Assembly (NCBI GenBank): GCA_009779835.1
Contig: WRBD01000007.1
Location: forward strand, 18,985-82,984
Source: Defluviitaleaceae bacterium
Lineage (GTDB): Bacteria; Bacillota; Clostridia; Lachnospirales; WQUN01
Reading direction: 5' to 3'
DNA: 64,000 bases
Both the position numbers and the translations under genes were made by a program. Positions 52,130 through 60,383 of this stretch are shown piece after piece. Below the pieces are notes generated by a model. It was not told the DNA's origin. It searched no databases and was given only the letters and a program-made list of their open reading frames with translations. The first letter of the stretch is position 1. Each line of letters starts with the position of its first letter.

Positions 52130-53137
52130 TTAATCTTGTAGGAAAAGCTCCCTGCCATCGCTTCGTATTCTAAAATGACTGTTCATTGTGTAAAACATTT
52201 CAGTCCCACCGTTTTGAAATCTTTCGATAATACGGTCATCTGTCGGACGTTCGGGGTAGTAAATGTCTGCTTCCGACGGGCAGAAACCGGTTACTACGGC
52301 GTATTTCGCATTTGTGGCTATGTGATTTACAAATCTGTTGGTGCGCCTGTCCCATCGCCCATGACGCCCAACTTTTATGAAATCGAATTCCATAGCCATA
52401 AAATCATCGCAATCAAGCAATTGCTGTCTGCGGTGGGTAGTTGCGTCTCCCATAAACAGAAAATCATTTCTTCCGTGTCCTATTTTTACAATAAGCGAGA
52501 AATCATCGCCTGTGGCAATAAATTCAGCGTCATCGTCGTCGTCATCTTCCTCTTCAAAATCATCATATTCGTCCTCGATATCTTCAACGTCAATGGACAT
52601 ATAGGGCAAATCCGACGGGTCTATCACAAAATGAGCACCGTCTAAAACAAAGCTCATTGGCTCCGTTAATACAATCGGTTCAATCCCCGCGTTTTCCATT
52701 GCAGACTCAAAGCGCTGAACGTGGCGCGTAAGCCTGCTGTAATTGGGTACTACAATATTTTGCACATCTAAAAAATTGATAATCCGATGCGCCCCGCCAA
52801 CGTGGTCGCGGTCAAAGTGCGTTATGATTAAGTAATCCAACGATGTAATACCGCGGCTAAGTAAGGTTCCCGCAATGGGGTCGCCATGCTGATTTTCTCC
52901 TGTGTCAATAAGAATGGCGTGGTTTTCCGTTGTAATAAGAATTGCGTCCGACCTGCCTATTCCAAATACAAAAACATCCATTAAGCCGCCTGCCAATTCC
53001 GGCCGCCCTTGCGGTTGATGTTCTTCCGGATATCCGCACCTGGGGCATTCGGGGCATATGAAACATTCGGTGTTTTTCCCGCAGGATGTAAAAACAAATA
53101 GCAGGCAAAGCAAAATTGCAAAAATTCTCTTTCTCAT
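52130..53137 (-). CDS. ComEC-like metallo-beta-lactamase-fold lipoprotein
   Basis: 335 residues. The lipobox is FVFTSC (Cys about 19), followed by a Cys-rich patch CFICPECPRCGYPEEH. The hydrolase domain has AILIDTGENQHG and the metal motif ITHFDRDHVGGAHRI, the HxDxDH form found in ComEC C-terminal domains and their soluble relatives, then LFMGDATTHRRQ and KVGRHGRWDRRTNRF. Uniquely, an insert of about 25 residues, almost all Asp and Glu, interrupts the domain (VEDIEDEYDDFEEEDDDDDD). Relatives degrade or cleave nucleic acids outside the cell; this is inference. It sits just downstream of rsmI, 16 bases after its stop. Confidence 0.8.
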   Translation of the reverse strand: MRKRIFAILLCLLFVFTSCGKNTECFICPECPRCGYPEEHQPQGRPELAGGLMDVFVFGIGRSDAILITTENHAILIDTGENQHGDPIAGTLLSRGITSLDYLIITHFDRDHVGGAHRIINFLDVQNIVVPNYSRLTRHVQRFESAMENAGIEPIVLTEPMSFVLDGAHFVIDPSDLPYMSIDVEDIEDEYDDFEEEDDDDDDAEFIATGDDFSLIVKIGHGRNDFLFMGDATTHRRQQLLDCDDFMAMEFDFIKVGRHGRWDRRTNRFVNHIATNAKYAVVTGFCPSEADIYYPERPTDDRIIERFQNGGTEMFYTMNSHFRIRSDGRELFLQD

Positions 53138-53153
53138 TTAAAGTTCCCCTCCG

Positions 53154-54017
53154 TTAAAGTAGTTCTTTTAGCCGCAACATGGCGGAATAGATATCCTTTT
53201 TGGAAAGCTTGTTTTGCTGTTCATGTAATTTTCGCGAAGCGTCCCGCAAGGAGCAATTCGATTTTACCATAATATCAATCAATTGTGACTCCAATGTTTG
53301 TTGGAAGTTTTCTTTTTCTTCGGAAAAAGTTTCCTGAAAACCGCCAGGAAGGTTTACAACGCAGGTATATTCGCCTTTTTCGGCTGATGGGTTTTGTGAA
53401 AGTTCCTCCAAAATTTGCGCGGGCGTTCCGCGATAAATCAATTCAAATTTTTTTGAAATGTCGTTACATAAACAGATTTGCGCGTTGGGAATGTTTTTTT
53501 CGATTAAAGAAATCGTGGCGGAAATTCGTTTGGGTGATTCATAGAAAACAACGGTTTCGTTTGAAAGAAACGCGTTTGCGAGAACTTCAATAGCTGCCTT
53601 TGTTCGCGGTAAAAAACCGACAAAAGCGAATCGCGAAGCCTCGAACCCCGAAACAGAAAGAGCGGCAACGACCGCACTTGCCCCACAAACAGGCACAACT
53701 TGAATTTCCGCTTCTGCCGCTAAGTTCACGAGCCTGTGACCGGGGTCGGAAATGCACGGCGTTCCCGCGTCGGAAATTAATGCGATATTTTTTCCTTCCA
53801 ACAGAGCGGCAACAAAAAAATCTCCGCGTTTTCCTTCGTTAAATTTATGACAGGAAAACATAGGGACTTTTATCCCAAAATGCGTAAGCAAATTACGGCT
53901 GTGACGCGTGTCTTCGGCGGCAATCATGTCAACCTCGCCAAGCACCCGAACTGCCCTTGCCGTAATATCTTCTAAATTGCCAATCGGTGTTGCTACTACA
54001 TATAAAATTCCTCGCAA
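53154..54017 (-). CDS. rsmI: 16S rRNA (cytidine1402-2'-O)-methyltransferase RsmI
   Basis: 287 residues. The tetrapyrrole-methylase fold is clear: GILYVVATPIGNLEDITARA, AAEDTRHSRNLLTHFGI, CHKFNEGKRGDFF, LISDAGTPCISDPGHRLVN, VPVCGASAVVAALSVSGF, FVGFLPRTKAA and VFYESPKRISATI. It methylates C1402 in the ribosomal decoding centre. Its start abuts the stop of the coiled-coil protein gene at 54.0-54.7 kb, so the two are probably cotranscribed. Confidence 0.95.
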   Translation of the reverse strand: MRGILYVVATPIGNLEDITARAVRVLGEVDMIAAEDTRHSRNLLTHFGIKVPMFSCHKFNEGKRGDFFVAALLEGKNIALISDAGTPCISDPGHRLVNLAAEAEIQVVPVCGASAVVAALSVSGFEASRFAFVGFLPRTKAAIEVLANAFLSNETVVFYESPKRISATISLIEKNIPNAQICLCNDISKKFELIYRGTPAQILEELSQNPSAEKGEYTCVVNLPGGFQETFSEEKENFQQTLESQLIDIMVKSNCSLRDASRKLHEQQNKLSKKDIYSAMLRLKELL

Positions 54018-54710
54018 TTACAGCACAACTTCCATGTTAAAATCTGTTTCAAATTCAGCGTTTGCGGCAATTTCCATTGTACCCGTATTCCCGCCGATGT
54101 CAAATGCAACAGAAGACATTGCGTCTTGGAGCGCGGTTTTGCTGAACAAAGGATTATTCGGGTCAAAGCCGCCGTTGTTCGCATGATAAAGGTAATCACG
54201 CCTAACATAAATGCGCCGCTCCTTCATATCATGTGCACGCCGTCTGCGTGCTTCGGGAGAGTCGTCGCCCCTGCGGGTGGTTTTTTCTTCAAGCATTGCT
54301 CGCTCGCGCCGCTTAATCGCCGCAATTTGACGGTCTACCCTGTCAATTTTTAATTTAATATCCATTGCGGAAGCACCCTTCGACTTTGTATCCATGTCGC
54401 TTCCGTGAATTTCCATTAGCTTCGCCATAAGCCGCGAACGTATTTGATGTGCCCTCGCAAGAGTATCCGTATTACTGAGACGAACGGCACCCTCTCGCCG
54501 CGGCCGCCGCTTCTTCCGTTGTTCTCTCTGTTGCTGTTTAATTCTTTCGTTCGCTTCATGCAGCATTGTATTTTGATTTTCCTGTATCCGCTTCGCTATA
54601 TCACGTTTGTTCCCGCCCGCAAATATAGAATCTACGGAAGCGGTAGAACTTTGCATTCCGCCGAATTTTTCACGCCTGTTCGTTAATCCGGTTGGTGTTT
54701 TAATATTCAT
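54018..54710 (-). CDS. Basic helical protein of unknown function
   Basis: 230 residues with no signal peptide or membrane segment. The N-terminal half is Arg/Lys/Gln-rich and helical (ANERIKQQQREQRKKRRPRR) and is followed by a probable coiled coil (AMDIKLKIDRVDRQIAAIKR). The C-terminal part has RIYVRRDYLYHANNGGFDPN and an acidic tail. I recognise no family. The stop touches the rsmI start. Its neighbourhood (flagellin-like and FliK-like genes within 10 kb) hints at a flagellar or motility-associated role, but that is only context. GGCAGGGA lies 6 bases before the ATG. Confidence 0.65.
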   Translation of the reverse strand: MNIKTPTGLTNRREKFGGMQSSTASVDSIFAGGNKRDIAKRIQENQNTMLHEANERIKQQQREQRKKRRPRREGAVRLSNTDTLARAHQIRSRLMAKLMEIHGSDMDTKSKGASAMDIKLKIDRVDRQIAAIKRRERAMLEEKTTRRGDDSPEARRRRAHDMKERRIYVRRDYLYHANNGGFDPNNPLFSKTALQDAMSSVAFDIGGNTGTMEIAANAEFETDFNMEVVL

Positions 54711-54845
54711 TACGCATCCCTGCCTTTTAAAAATATTTCTCCTAATATTTGTATCGTAATTTTTAATGAAAATAATTAGCGATTTGATGTATACGCCTCT
54801 TTTTTTTGGGCAAAAATCCTTATATAAACAAAAGGGAGGACGACT

Positions 54846-55211
54846 ATGATGGGATCGACAGAACGCGTAATTCTAATAAAAGGAGACTCAACAAAATGGT
54901 ACAATCAAGCGATTTTCATAGTGAACCAAAACACACCGGCAACGAAGATGCCTGTGGATTTCGTGGCGGAAGCGGAGAAGATTATTTACAATCATATGGC
55001 AAGGCAAAAATACCCAGCTACCTCAAAAAAGGTTGCCGCGCCTGCCGAGTACACCTATCCGGACTTCAAGAAAACAGCATACTCGGTTGCACCCGCGTCG
55101 CGTACCGCCGCAAAGAAGAAAACGAGCAAATTTGACTTTGTGCTGAACATGATAATGATTTTGGCTTGTATTGCAATTGTCGCGGTTTTCACATACGGCT
55201 TAATGTCATAA
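54846..55211 (+). CDS. Small protein with one C-terminal membrane segment
   Basis: 121 residues. The soluble part (STERVILIKGDSTKWYNQAI, then FVAEAEKIIYNHMARQKYPA) is followed by a Lys/Ala-rich linker with KKKTS and a hydrophobic tail FVLNMIMILACIAIVAVFTY. The AAAGGGAGG site is ideally placed for ATG 54846; a second ATG at 54849 also fits. The conserved-looking N-terminal 'ILIKGDSTKWYNQAIFIV' is a pattern I recall from clostridial small proteins without known role. It is likely cotranscribed with the DUF2500-like gene that starts 47 bases after its stop. Confidence 0.65.
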   Translation: MMGSTERVILIKGDSTKWYNQAIFIVNQNTPATKMPVDFVAEAEKIIYNHMARQKYPATSKKVAAPAEYTYPDFKKTAYSVAPASRTAAKKKTSKFDFVLNMIMILACIAIVAVFTYGLMS

Positions 55212-55258
55212 ACCGCGCGGTAAAACATAAACTAAATAAAAAAGGGGCAACTACGCTT

Positions 55259-55570
55259 ATGCTTGGAACAACCCTTATTTTGGTTGGCCTTGTCGGAATC
55301 GCAGGCAAGGCATTGCATGCCTATTTAAAAGGAACCGACCCGCCGGAAGAACTGGAAGCCACTGTAAAGAAAACACGCCTGGACACAAAAAAAGCCGACG
55401 GCGTTGAAACCTATACATACATAATAACTTTTTTCATTCCCGAAAAAAATCGCTATCTAAGCCTAAGTGTCCCGCAAGAACAATTCGACATAACAATGGA
55501 AAAAGATAATGGAATTTTGATATGTAATATCAAAGAACAAAAATTCATTAGCTGGCAAGCTTTGTTTTAA
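55259..55570 (+). CDS. DUF2500-like membrane-tethered protein
   Basis: 103 residues. One N-terminal membrane helix (LGTTLILVGLVGIAGKALHA) is followed by a small beta domain: ATVKKTRLDTKKADGVETYT, then IITFFIPEKNRYLSLSVPQE and a 'DNGILICNIKEQKFISW' strand. This matches the DUF2500 layout, in which a variable chain is anchored by one helix and ends in a '.G.L.y.g..f..w' strand. The start at 55259 is preceded by AAAAAAGGGG; an upstream TTG frame from 55166 overlaps the preceding gene and lacks a site. Function unknown. Confidence 0.6.
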   Translation: MLGTTLILVGLVGIAGKALHAYLKGTDPPEELEATVKKTRLDTKKADGVETYTYIITFFIPEKNRYLSLSVPQEQFDITMEKDNGILICNIKEQKFISWQALF

Positions 55571-55582
55571 GACATACAAAAA

Positions 55583-55602
55583 AATCGCGCGAATGCGCGA
55601 TT
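55583..55602. terminator. Bidirectional terminator
   Basis: AATCGCGC and GCGCGATT (55583-55590 and 55595-55602) with a GAAT loop, A-rich before and TCTTT after. It lies between the DUF2500-like gene and the leftward flagellin gene. Confidence 0.7.
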
Positions 55603-55630
55603 CTTTATGCAAGAGGTTTTAATTTATAAT

Positions 55631-56404
55631 TCAAGCACCTGTAGCCATCACGCGTTGCGCGCTGGTTTCTACGTTTTCTTGTTCTTGCTGTTGAAGCATT
55701 ACTTGCATTTCGTTTATTACGCGGTCTTGCTCAAGCTCCATCATTTCCCTTGCCATGTCTGCGTCGGCTATTCTGCTTCTTGCGTCAGCAAGGTTAAGGC
55801 TGGATACGGAGTTCGCACTCATTGTGTACTCCATTCTGTTGCTTAACGTTCCAAGATTAGCGCGTTCGCCGGCAACTTGGGTAAGTGCGCTGTCAATTGC
55901 GGAAAGATCAAAGGAACCGTCTTCCGCTATGGCTGTCATTGCTTGCGCTATGCCGGACATATCGTTTATGCTGAAAGTAGCACCCGTTCCGCTGGGGCTT
56001 GAAGCTGTGTTCGCATCGGTAACCGAGCCGTCGAGAAGGGACATGGTGTTGAATTCCGTACCATTCACCGCAGCTTGAATTCCTTGCGCAAGCTGACCTA
56101 TTTCATCTTGAATCATTGCGCGCTGATCGTCTGTTAAAATGCCGTTCTGCGCTTGTACGCTTAATTCACGAATGCGTTGTGCGCTGTCTCCTACGGTTTC
56201 CAATCCGCCCTCGGCTGTGTTAATTAAGGCTTGCATGTCCGCCGTGTTGCGGGTGCCCTGGTCTAAGCCGCGAATTTGCGCAAGCATATCTTCGGAAATC
56301 GCAAGACCCGCCGCGTCATCCGCCGCAGAATTTATGCGGTTTCCGCTTGCAAGACGCATCATTGCCGGGCTCATTTGATTCTGAGCTATATTATTTACAG
56401 TCAT
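55631..56404 (-). CDS. Short flagellin-like protein
   Basis: 257 residues. The N-terminal helical domain is recognisable (RLASGNRINSAADDAAGLAI, then QGTRNTADMQALINTAEGGL and RIRELSVQAQNG), as is the C-terminal one (RMEYTMSANSVSSLNLADAR, then SRIADADMAREMMEL). Two ends are unusual: it begins at SPAMMRLASG, lacking about 15-20 residues of the normal 'MRINHNI.AL' D0 start, and the C-terminus reads VMLQQQEQENVETSAQRVMA in place of the hydrophobic 'ML.QANQ.P..vL.LL' end. Whether it can polymerise is open. AAGGGGG precedes the ATG. It follows the gene at 56.4-57.0 kb by 33 bases and shares its sigma-D-like promoter. Confidence 0.85.
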   Translation of the reverse strand: MTVNNIAQNQMSPAMMRLASGNRINSAADDAAGLAISEDMLAQIRGLDQGTRNTADMQALINTAEGGLETVGDSAQRIRELSVQAQNGILTDDQRAMIQDEIGQLAQGIQAAVNGTEFNTMSLLDGSVTDANTASSPSGTGATFSINDMSGIAQAMTAIAEDGSFDLSAIDSALTQVAGERANLGTLSNRMEYTMSANSVSSLNLADARSRIADADMAREMMELEQDRVINEMQVMLQQQEQENVETSAQRVMATGA

Positions 56405-56437
56405 GGTAAATACCCCCTTTTGTGGTATCGAAAAAAA

Positions 56438-57064
56438 TTATCTATTTAACAAAGTAATTGCGGATGCAGAACCCGCTGCCGCCCATTCGTCAAAGCCGTT
56501 CATTACTGCCGCCAATGTTTCGTGGCTTATTTCGGGCAGTTCACCGCCAAACATACGCTCTGCTTGATTGAAGCCGCGTTGTACCGCGTCGCGCATTACT
56601 TCGATTTGTGCGGGGTCGCCGCCGGTTAGTGCCACTGCGAAATCCAGCATTCTTGCAGCGGTTTCTTCTACCGAGAAATATCCGCCTTCCGCAAGCATTT
56701 CTTCGGCTTCGGCGCGCATTTCAGGGGTTACTTCTATGTCGCGTATGCTCCATCCGTCTGCTAAACCTTGACGTTCGGCTTGTTTCCCAAGCAAAGTTTC
56801 AATCATTTGACGGAAAGACTCTACGCGCTCTTGATGCGCACTCCACAGCGCACTGACGCGCTCCCTATCCATCTCGAAGGTTTCGGGAACGGGGGCTTGC
56901 TCTCCTTGATTGTACACACCTGCCGCACCGAAGTTTGTTCCGGTACCCGCGTTCGGCGGGGTTGACGGCGGCATTCCCGGAATAGGTGAATTGCCTTGAT
57001 TGTTTTGATTACCTTGACTGTTATTTGTTCCGGTAATCAATTGAGATACACTGCTAATGTCCAT
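56438..57064 (-). CDS. DUF5610-like protein cotranscribed with flagellin
   Basis: 208 residues. The N-terminal 60 residues are Asn/Gly/Pro-rich. The rest is helical with motifs I associate with a proteobacterial and clostridial domain (DUF5610-like): GGYFSVEETAARMLDFAVAL, TGGDPAQIEVMRDAVQRGFN, QAERMFGGELPEISHETLAA and a closing GFDEWAAAG. There is no signal peptide. It is preceded by GGAGG and by a sigma-D-like promoter, and the flagellin-like gene follows after 33 bases, so it is probably flagella-regulated. The exact role is unknown; the family name is from memory. Confidence 0.6.
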   Translation of the reverse strand: MDISSVSQLITGTNNSQGNQNNQGNSPIPGMPPSTPPNAGTGTNFGAAGVYNQGEQAPVPETFEMDRERVSALWSAHQERVESFRQMIETLLGKQAERQGLADGWSIRDIEVTPEMRAEAEEMLAEGGYFSVEETAARMLDFAVALTGGDPAQIEVMRDAVQRGFNQAERMFGGELPEISHETLAAVMNGFDEWAAAGSASAITLLNR

Positions 57065-57119
57065 TTTAAATCCGCTCCCTCTAATATAATCCTCCGGAAA
57101 AAAGTATTCTTCAATTAGT

Positions 57120-57147
57120 GTATCGGCATAGTACCAAAAAATCTTTA
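57120..57147 (-). promoter_or_regulatory. Sigma-D (flagellar) promoter
   Basis: Read on the minus strand, TAAA (57147-57144), 16 bases, then GCCGATAC (57127-57120) closely fits the flagellar sigma consensus TAAA-N15-GCCGATAA. The -35 box overlaps the glmM stop codon. It would drive the DUF5610-like gene and the flagellin-like gene. Confidence 0.7.
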
Positions 57148-58497
57148 ATTTGCCAAATTTTTTTCTATTATATCAGCAAGACTTTTTGCATATTCTTCGA
57201 TTTTATTTTTATCGCGGCCTTCAAGCATCACGCGGACTACTGCTTCCGTGCCGGATGGTCGCACAAGAATTCTTCCTTCGCCTTTTAACGCGGCTTCAAT
57301 TTTTGCTTGGGCTTTTTGAATTTCTTCGCAGGTCTCCAGTTCGGGCTTGCGGCTGTTAGGCACGGTTGCGTTAACCAGAACTTGCGGGAAAGTTTCCACC
57401 ACGCCCGCAAGCGCGGAAACAGGTTGCTTCTTGCGCGTGATTACGGAAAGTAATTGCAAAGCGGTTAAAATTCCGTCGCCGGTTGTGCCGTATTCGCGAA
57501 AAATTACGTGCCCGGATTGTTCGCCGCCCAACGAATAACCATCCGCAAGCATTTTTTCGAGTACATAGCGGTCGCCTACGTCTGCACGGAACATATTAAT
57601 TTTGTTATCGCGACAGAAGCATTCAAAACCTTGATTGCTCATTACTGTGGCAACTATTGTATTTTTTTCGAGTTTTTCGCGCTCGTTCATATCAAGACCG
57701 CAGATTGCCAAAATTGCGTCGCCGTCTATGAGTTCGCCCTTTTCGGAGACGGCAAGCATTCTGTCACCATCGCCGTCGAAGGCTATTCCTATGTCCGCTT
57801 TTTGTTCTTTTACGCAGGCTTGCAGGCGTTCCATATGGGTAGAGCCGCAATTTTCGTTTATATTAGCACCGTTTGGCGCGTTGTGAAGGGCCACTAAATT
57901 CGCGCCCAGTTTTTCAAATACCACAGGTGCTACATACGATGTTGCGCCGTTTGCGCAGTCTATGACAATTTTTAAGTTGTCCAAATTTAATCCGGGGACG
58001 GTTGATATTACAAACGAAGCATAATCTTCCGCCGCTGTTGGGCTTTTTTGGACGGTGCCTACGTCTTTACCCGTGGGACGCGGCAGAATGCGTTTTTCTT
58101 CAATCAGAGATTCAATTTCGTTTTCAATATCGTCGGGAAGCTTGAAACCTTCATTGTTGAAAAATTTTATTCCATTGTCCGCCATTTTATTATGCGAGGC
58201 GGAAATCATTACGCCCGCGTCAAATTTGTATTTTCGCACCAAATACGCAACGGCAGGTGTCGGAATTACATCCGCGCGGAAAACCGTTGCACCTATCGAG
58301 CATAACCCCGCCGTTAATGCAGCTTCAAGCATATCTCCGCTTTGGCGGCTGTCTTTCGCAACAAGCACTTTCGGTGCGTTTTTTGCTTCTTTCGTTAATA
58401 CAAACGCTCCGGCGCGCCCTAAATCAAATGCCATCTCTGGTGTTAGTTCGGTGTTCGCAATGCCACGTATACCGTCTGTTCCGAATAATTTTCCCAT
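57145..58497 (-). CDS. glmM: Phosphoglucosamine mutase GlmM
   Basis: 450 residues. Start GKLFGTDGIRGIANTELTPE, active-site serine loop GVMISASHNKMADNGIKFF, metal loop GIAFDGDGDRMLAV, sugar loop SLGGEQSGHVIF and phosphate loop RILVRPSGTEAVVRVM are all present. It interconverts glucosamine-6-phosphate and glucosamine-1-phosphate, feeding UDP-GlcNAc for the wall made by the mur genes elsewhere in the window. A single gene; GGAGGAATA lies upstream of the ATG. Confidence 0.96.
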   Translation of the reverse strand: MGKLFGTDGIRGIANTELTPEMAFDLGRAGAFVLTKEAKNAPKVLVAKDSRQSGDMLEAALTAGLCSIGATVFRADVIPTPAVAYLVRKYKFDAGVMISASHNKMADNGIKFFNNEGFKLPDDIENEIESLIEEKRILPRPTGKDVGTVQKSPTAAEDYASFVISTVPGLNLDNLKIVIDCANGATSYVAPVVFEKLGANLVALHNAPNGANINENCGSTHMERLQACVKEQKADIGIAFDGDGDRMLAVSEKGELIDGDAILAICGLDMNEREKLEKNTIVATVMSNQGFECFCRDNKINMFRADVGDRYVLEKMLADGYSLGGEQSGHVIFREYGTTGDGILTALQLLSVITRKKQPVSALAGVVETFPQVLVNATVPNSRKPELETCEEIQKAQAKIEAALKGEGRILVRPSGTEAVVRVMLEGRDKNKIEEYAKSLADIIEKNLAN

Positions 58498-58576
58498 TAT
58501 TATATTCCTCCTGTTCTCATATATATATTAACATATGCATATATATGTTAAAAAGAAAATTTTTCGGAGGTGCCGC

Positions 58577-60145
58577 ATGGCATACACGCGCTTTTTTTTG
58601 TCGCTTGAAAGTGAAGCATCCGGCTTCGATTTTAAAGGAAGAGCCCCTGCGGGACGCTGCATTGTTGAAAGTCGCGGCGGCATGGGAAAACTTTCCGTAT
58701 GGGCGCAAGATATCAAAACGCAAACGCGTTACGGCGTTTATTTGATTTTTGCCGACAGCGGACGATATGTCGGAATTTCGATGGGAAGCCTTAACGCCGA
58801 TGAAAAAGGAAAAGCGGAAATGCGGAAAGATTTCGCACCCGCTGCGCTTGGCAGATATTTGCTTGACGAGTTGGTTGGAGTTGCGGTGATTACCGCTGAG
58901 TCGCTTGAAAAGTCGTCGGTTGTTTCTCCGCTTTGCGGATACCGCGACAGAGCTGTTTCGTGGCGTGGAAGTTTTTACGAAGTGAAGCGCGGGGAAAAGA
59001 AGGAAGAAAGAATTGCGGAAGAAAAGACAATACCGGTTCCACCGAGCGAACCGGAAATTATTTCAGAAGCTGTTACTGAAGTTAAATCTGAAATTGCTTC
59101 GGAATGTGAGCCGGAGGTTGCACCTGAAATTATTTGTGAAAGTGAAGCAGAAAGTGAACCGGAAAGTGAACCGGAAGTTGCGCCTGAGATTTTTTCGGAA
59201 AGTGAACCGGAAGTTGCTTCTGAAATTGATTCGGAATATGAGCCGGATGTAGCGCCTGAGATTGTTTTGGAATGTGAACCGGAAGTTGCACCTAAGATTG
59301 ATTCGGAAAGTGAACCGGAAGTTGCTTCTGAAATTGATTCGGAATGTGAACCGGAAGTTGCTTCTGAAATTGATTGCGAATGTGAACCGGAAGTTGCGCT
59401 TGAAATTGATTCGGAATGTGAACCGGAAGTTGCTTCTGAAATTGATTCGGAATATAAGCCGTATGTTGCGCCTGAAATTGTTTCGGAAAGTGAACCAGAA
59501 GATGTGCCTGAAATTGCTTCGGAATATAAGCTGTATGTTGCGCCTGAAATTGCTTCGGAAGTTGCAACGGAGATTGAGCCGGAAATTATTTCAGAAGCCG
59601 TTCCGAAAACTTCTCCCGGGCCGGAAAATATCTCCGAACCGGAAATTCCACCCGAACCCACACCACCCGTGCGTGCGCGTCAAACCGCTCCCCGCGCACG
59701 CAAGCCGAAAGGTGCGAAGCCAATATCACGCAATGAAATGGCACAGGAATTAAACAACGAAACAAAAACCACCCCCGCCCGCACTGAAAATATATTAGCA
59801 ATGGAAACAATATTCAGCAGAAAAAAGCACATAAAACCTTTTGAAAATTTTTCACGCGAAACAACATGGGTGAAGCTTACAATTGCAGATGCCGTTCCGC
59901 TACCGTACAACCGGCCGCTTCTTTTGGAAGAGCCGTTTGTCCGCGCCGCCTACGCCAATCACGACCATTTACTGCTTGGTTTAGCCGCCGACGGCATTGA
60001 ATACATCATAGGCGTACCGTGCGAATACAACCCCGAAGAACGTCACCACGCCAAACGTCTTGGTTTCTCTCAATTCAAAACCAACGCAAACGGCCCGCCA
60101 AAACGCGGCGACAAAGGTTATTGGCTGATGTTTTTGGATATGTAG
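58577..60145 (+). CDS. DUF6128-like protein with a long acidic tandem repeat
   Basis: 522 residues. An N-terminal domain of about 135 residues (MAYTRFFLSLESEASGFDFK, then GYRDRAVSWRGSFYEVK) is followed by about 210 residues of a Glu/Pro/Ser/Val repeat with a unit near EIDSECEPEVAS. A C-terminal domain ends it (HDHLLLGLAADGIEYIIGVP, then GDKGYWLMFLDM). The two flanking domains match a pair I know from Lachnospiraceae-type proteins (DUF7922/DUF6128 style), function unknown. The start is ATG 58577, preceded by CGGAGGTG; an earlier ATG lacks a site. Low-complexity acidic repeats of this type can vary in number by slippage. A terminator follows at once. Confidence 0.75.
   Translation: MAYTRFFLSLESEASGFDFKGRAPAGRCIVESRGGMGKLSVWAQDIKTQTRYGVYLIFADSGRYVGISMGSLNADEKGKAEMRKDFAPAALGRYLLDELVGVAVITAESLEKSSVVSPLCGYRDRAVSWRGSFYEVKRGEKKEERIAEEKTIPVPPSEPEIISEAVTEVKSEIASECEPEVAPEIICESEAESEPESEPEVAPEIFSESEPEVASEIDSEYEPDVAPEIVLECEPEVAPKIDSESEPEVASEIDSECEPEVASEIDCECEPEVALEIDSECEPEVASEIDSEYKPYVAPEIVSESEPEDVPEIASEYKLYVAPEIASEVATEIEPEIISEAVPKTSPGPENISEPEIPPEPTPPVRARQTAPRARKPKGAKPISRNEMAQELNNETKTTPARTENILAMETIFSRKKHIKPFENFSRETTWVKLTIADAVPLPYNRPLLLEEPFVRAAYANHDHLLLGLAADGIEYIIGVPCEYNPEERHHAKRLGFSQFKTNANGPPKRGDKGYWLMFLDM
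59040..59580 (+). repeat. Tandem 36-bp-type repeat array inside the DUF6128-like gene
   Basis: The unit GAAATTGATTCGGAATGTGA plus 16 bases encodes about 12 residues (EIDSECEPEVAS). Around fifteen degenerate copies run in frame, several nearly identical between 59320 and 59460. Copy number is likely to vary by slippage or recombination. Confidence 0.8.
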
Positions 60146-60153
60146 GTAACTGT

Positions 60154-60189
60154 AAAATAGCCACGTCTTCATCTAGACGTGGCTATTTT
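60154..60189 (+). terminator. Intrinsic terminator
   Basis: A perfect 15-base stem, AAAATAGCCACGTCT (60154-60168) with its complement at 60175-60189, loop TCATCT, then TTATTA. It ends the DUF6128-like gene. Confidence 0.85.
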
Positions 60190-60306
60190 ATTATAGTGTC
60201 ATTGTCACTTCTATTTGCATCTTAATTATGGATTTAACAATTCAACGAATACCATTTTTAAGAAAGCTATTTGCGTAAGCAGTACGATAAAGGAATAAAA
60301 AATCAC

Positions 60307-60334
60307 TAAACAAATCGCGGAAATAAGTCGAAAG
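60307..60334 (+). promoter_or_regulatory. Weak sigma-D-like promoter candidate
   Basis: TAAA (60307-60310), 16 bases, then GTCGAAAG (60327-60334) matches the flagellar -10 at five of eight positions. It lies about 50 bases before the FliK-like gene. Low support. Confidence 0.25.
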
Positions 60335-60383
60335 TAATATAGACGAAAAAAGAAAATATCATAATGTCCTACGGGAGTGTTTT

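Noticed and set aside
59300..59570. Regular repeats that could suggest a CRISPR array
   Set aside because: The units are in frame inside a coding gene, of near-constant 36-base length, with no unique spacers and no cas genes nearby.
58975..59661. Long leftward open frame of Ser/Gly/Thr-rich repeats
   Set aside because: It is the antisense of the acidic tandem repeat in the DUF6128-like gene; repeats keep all frames open. No ribosome site.
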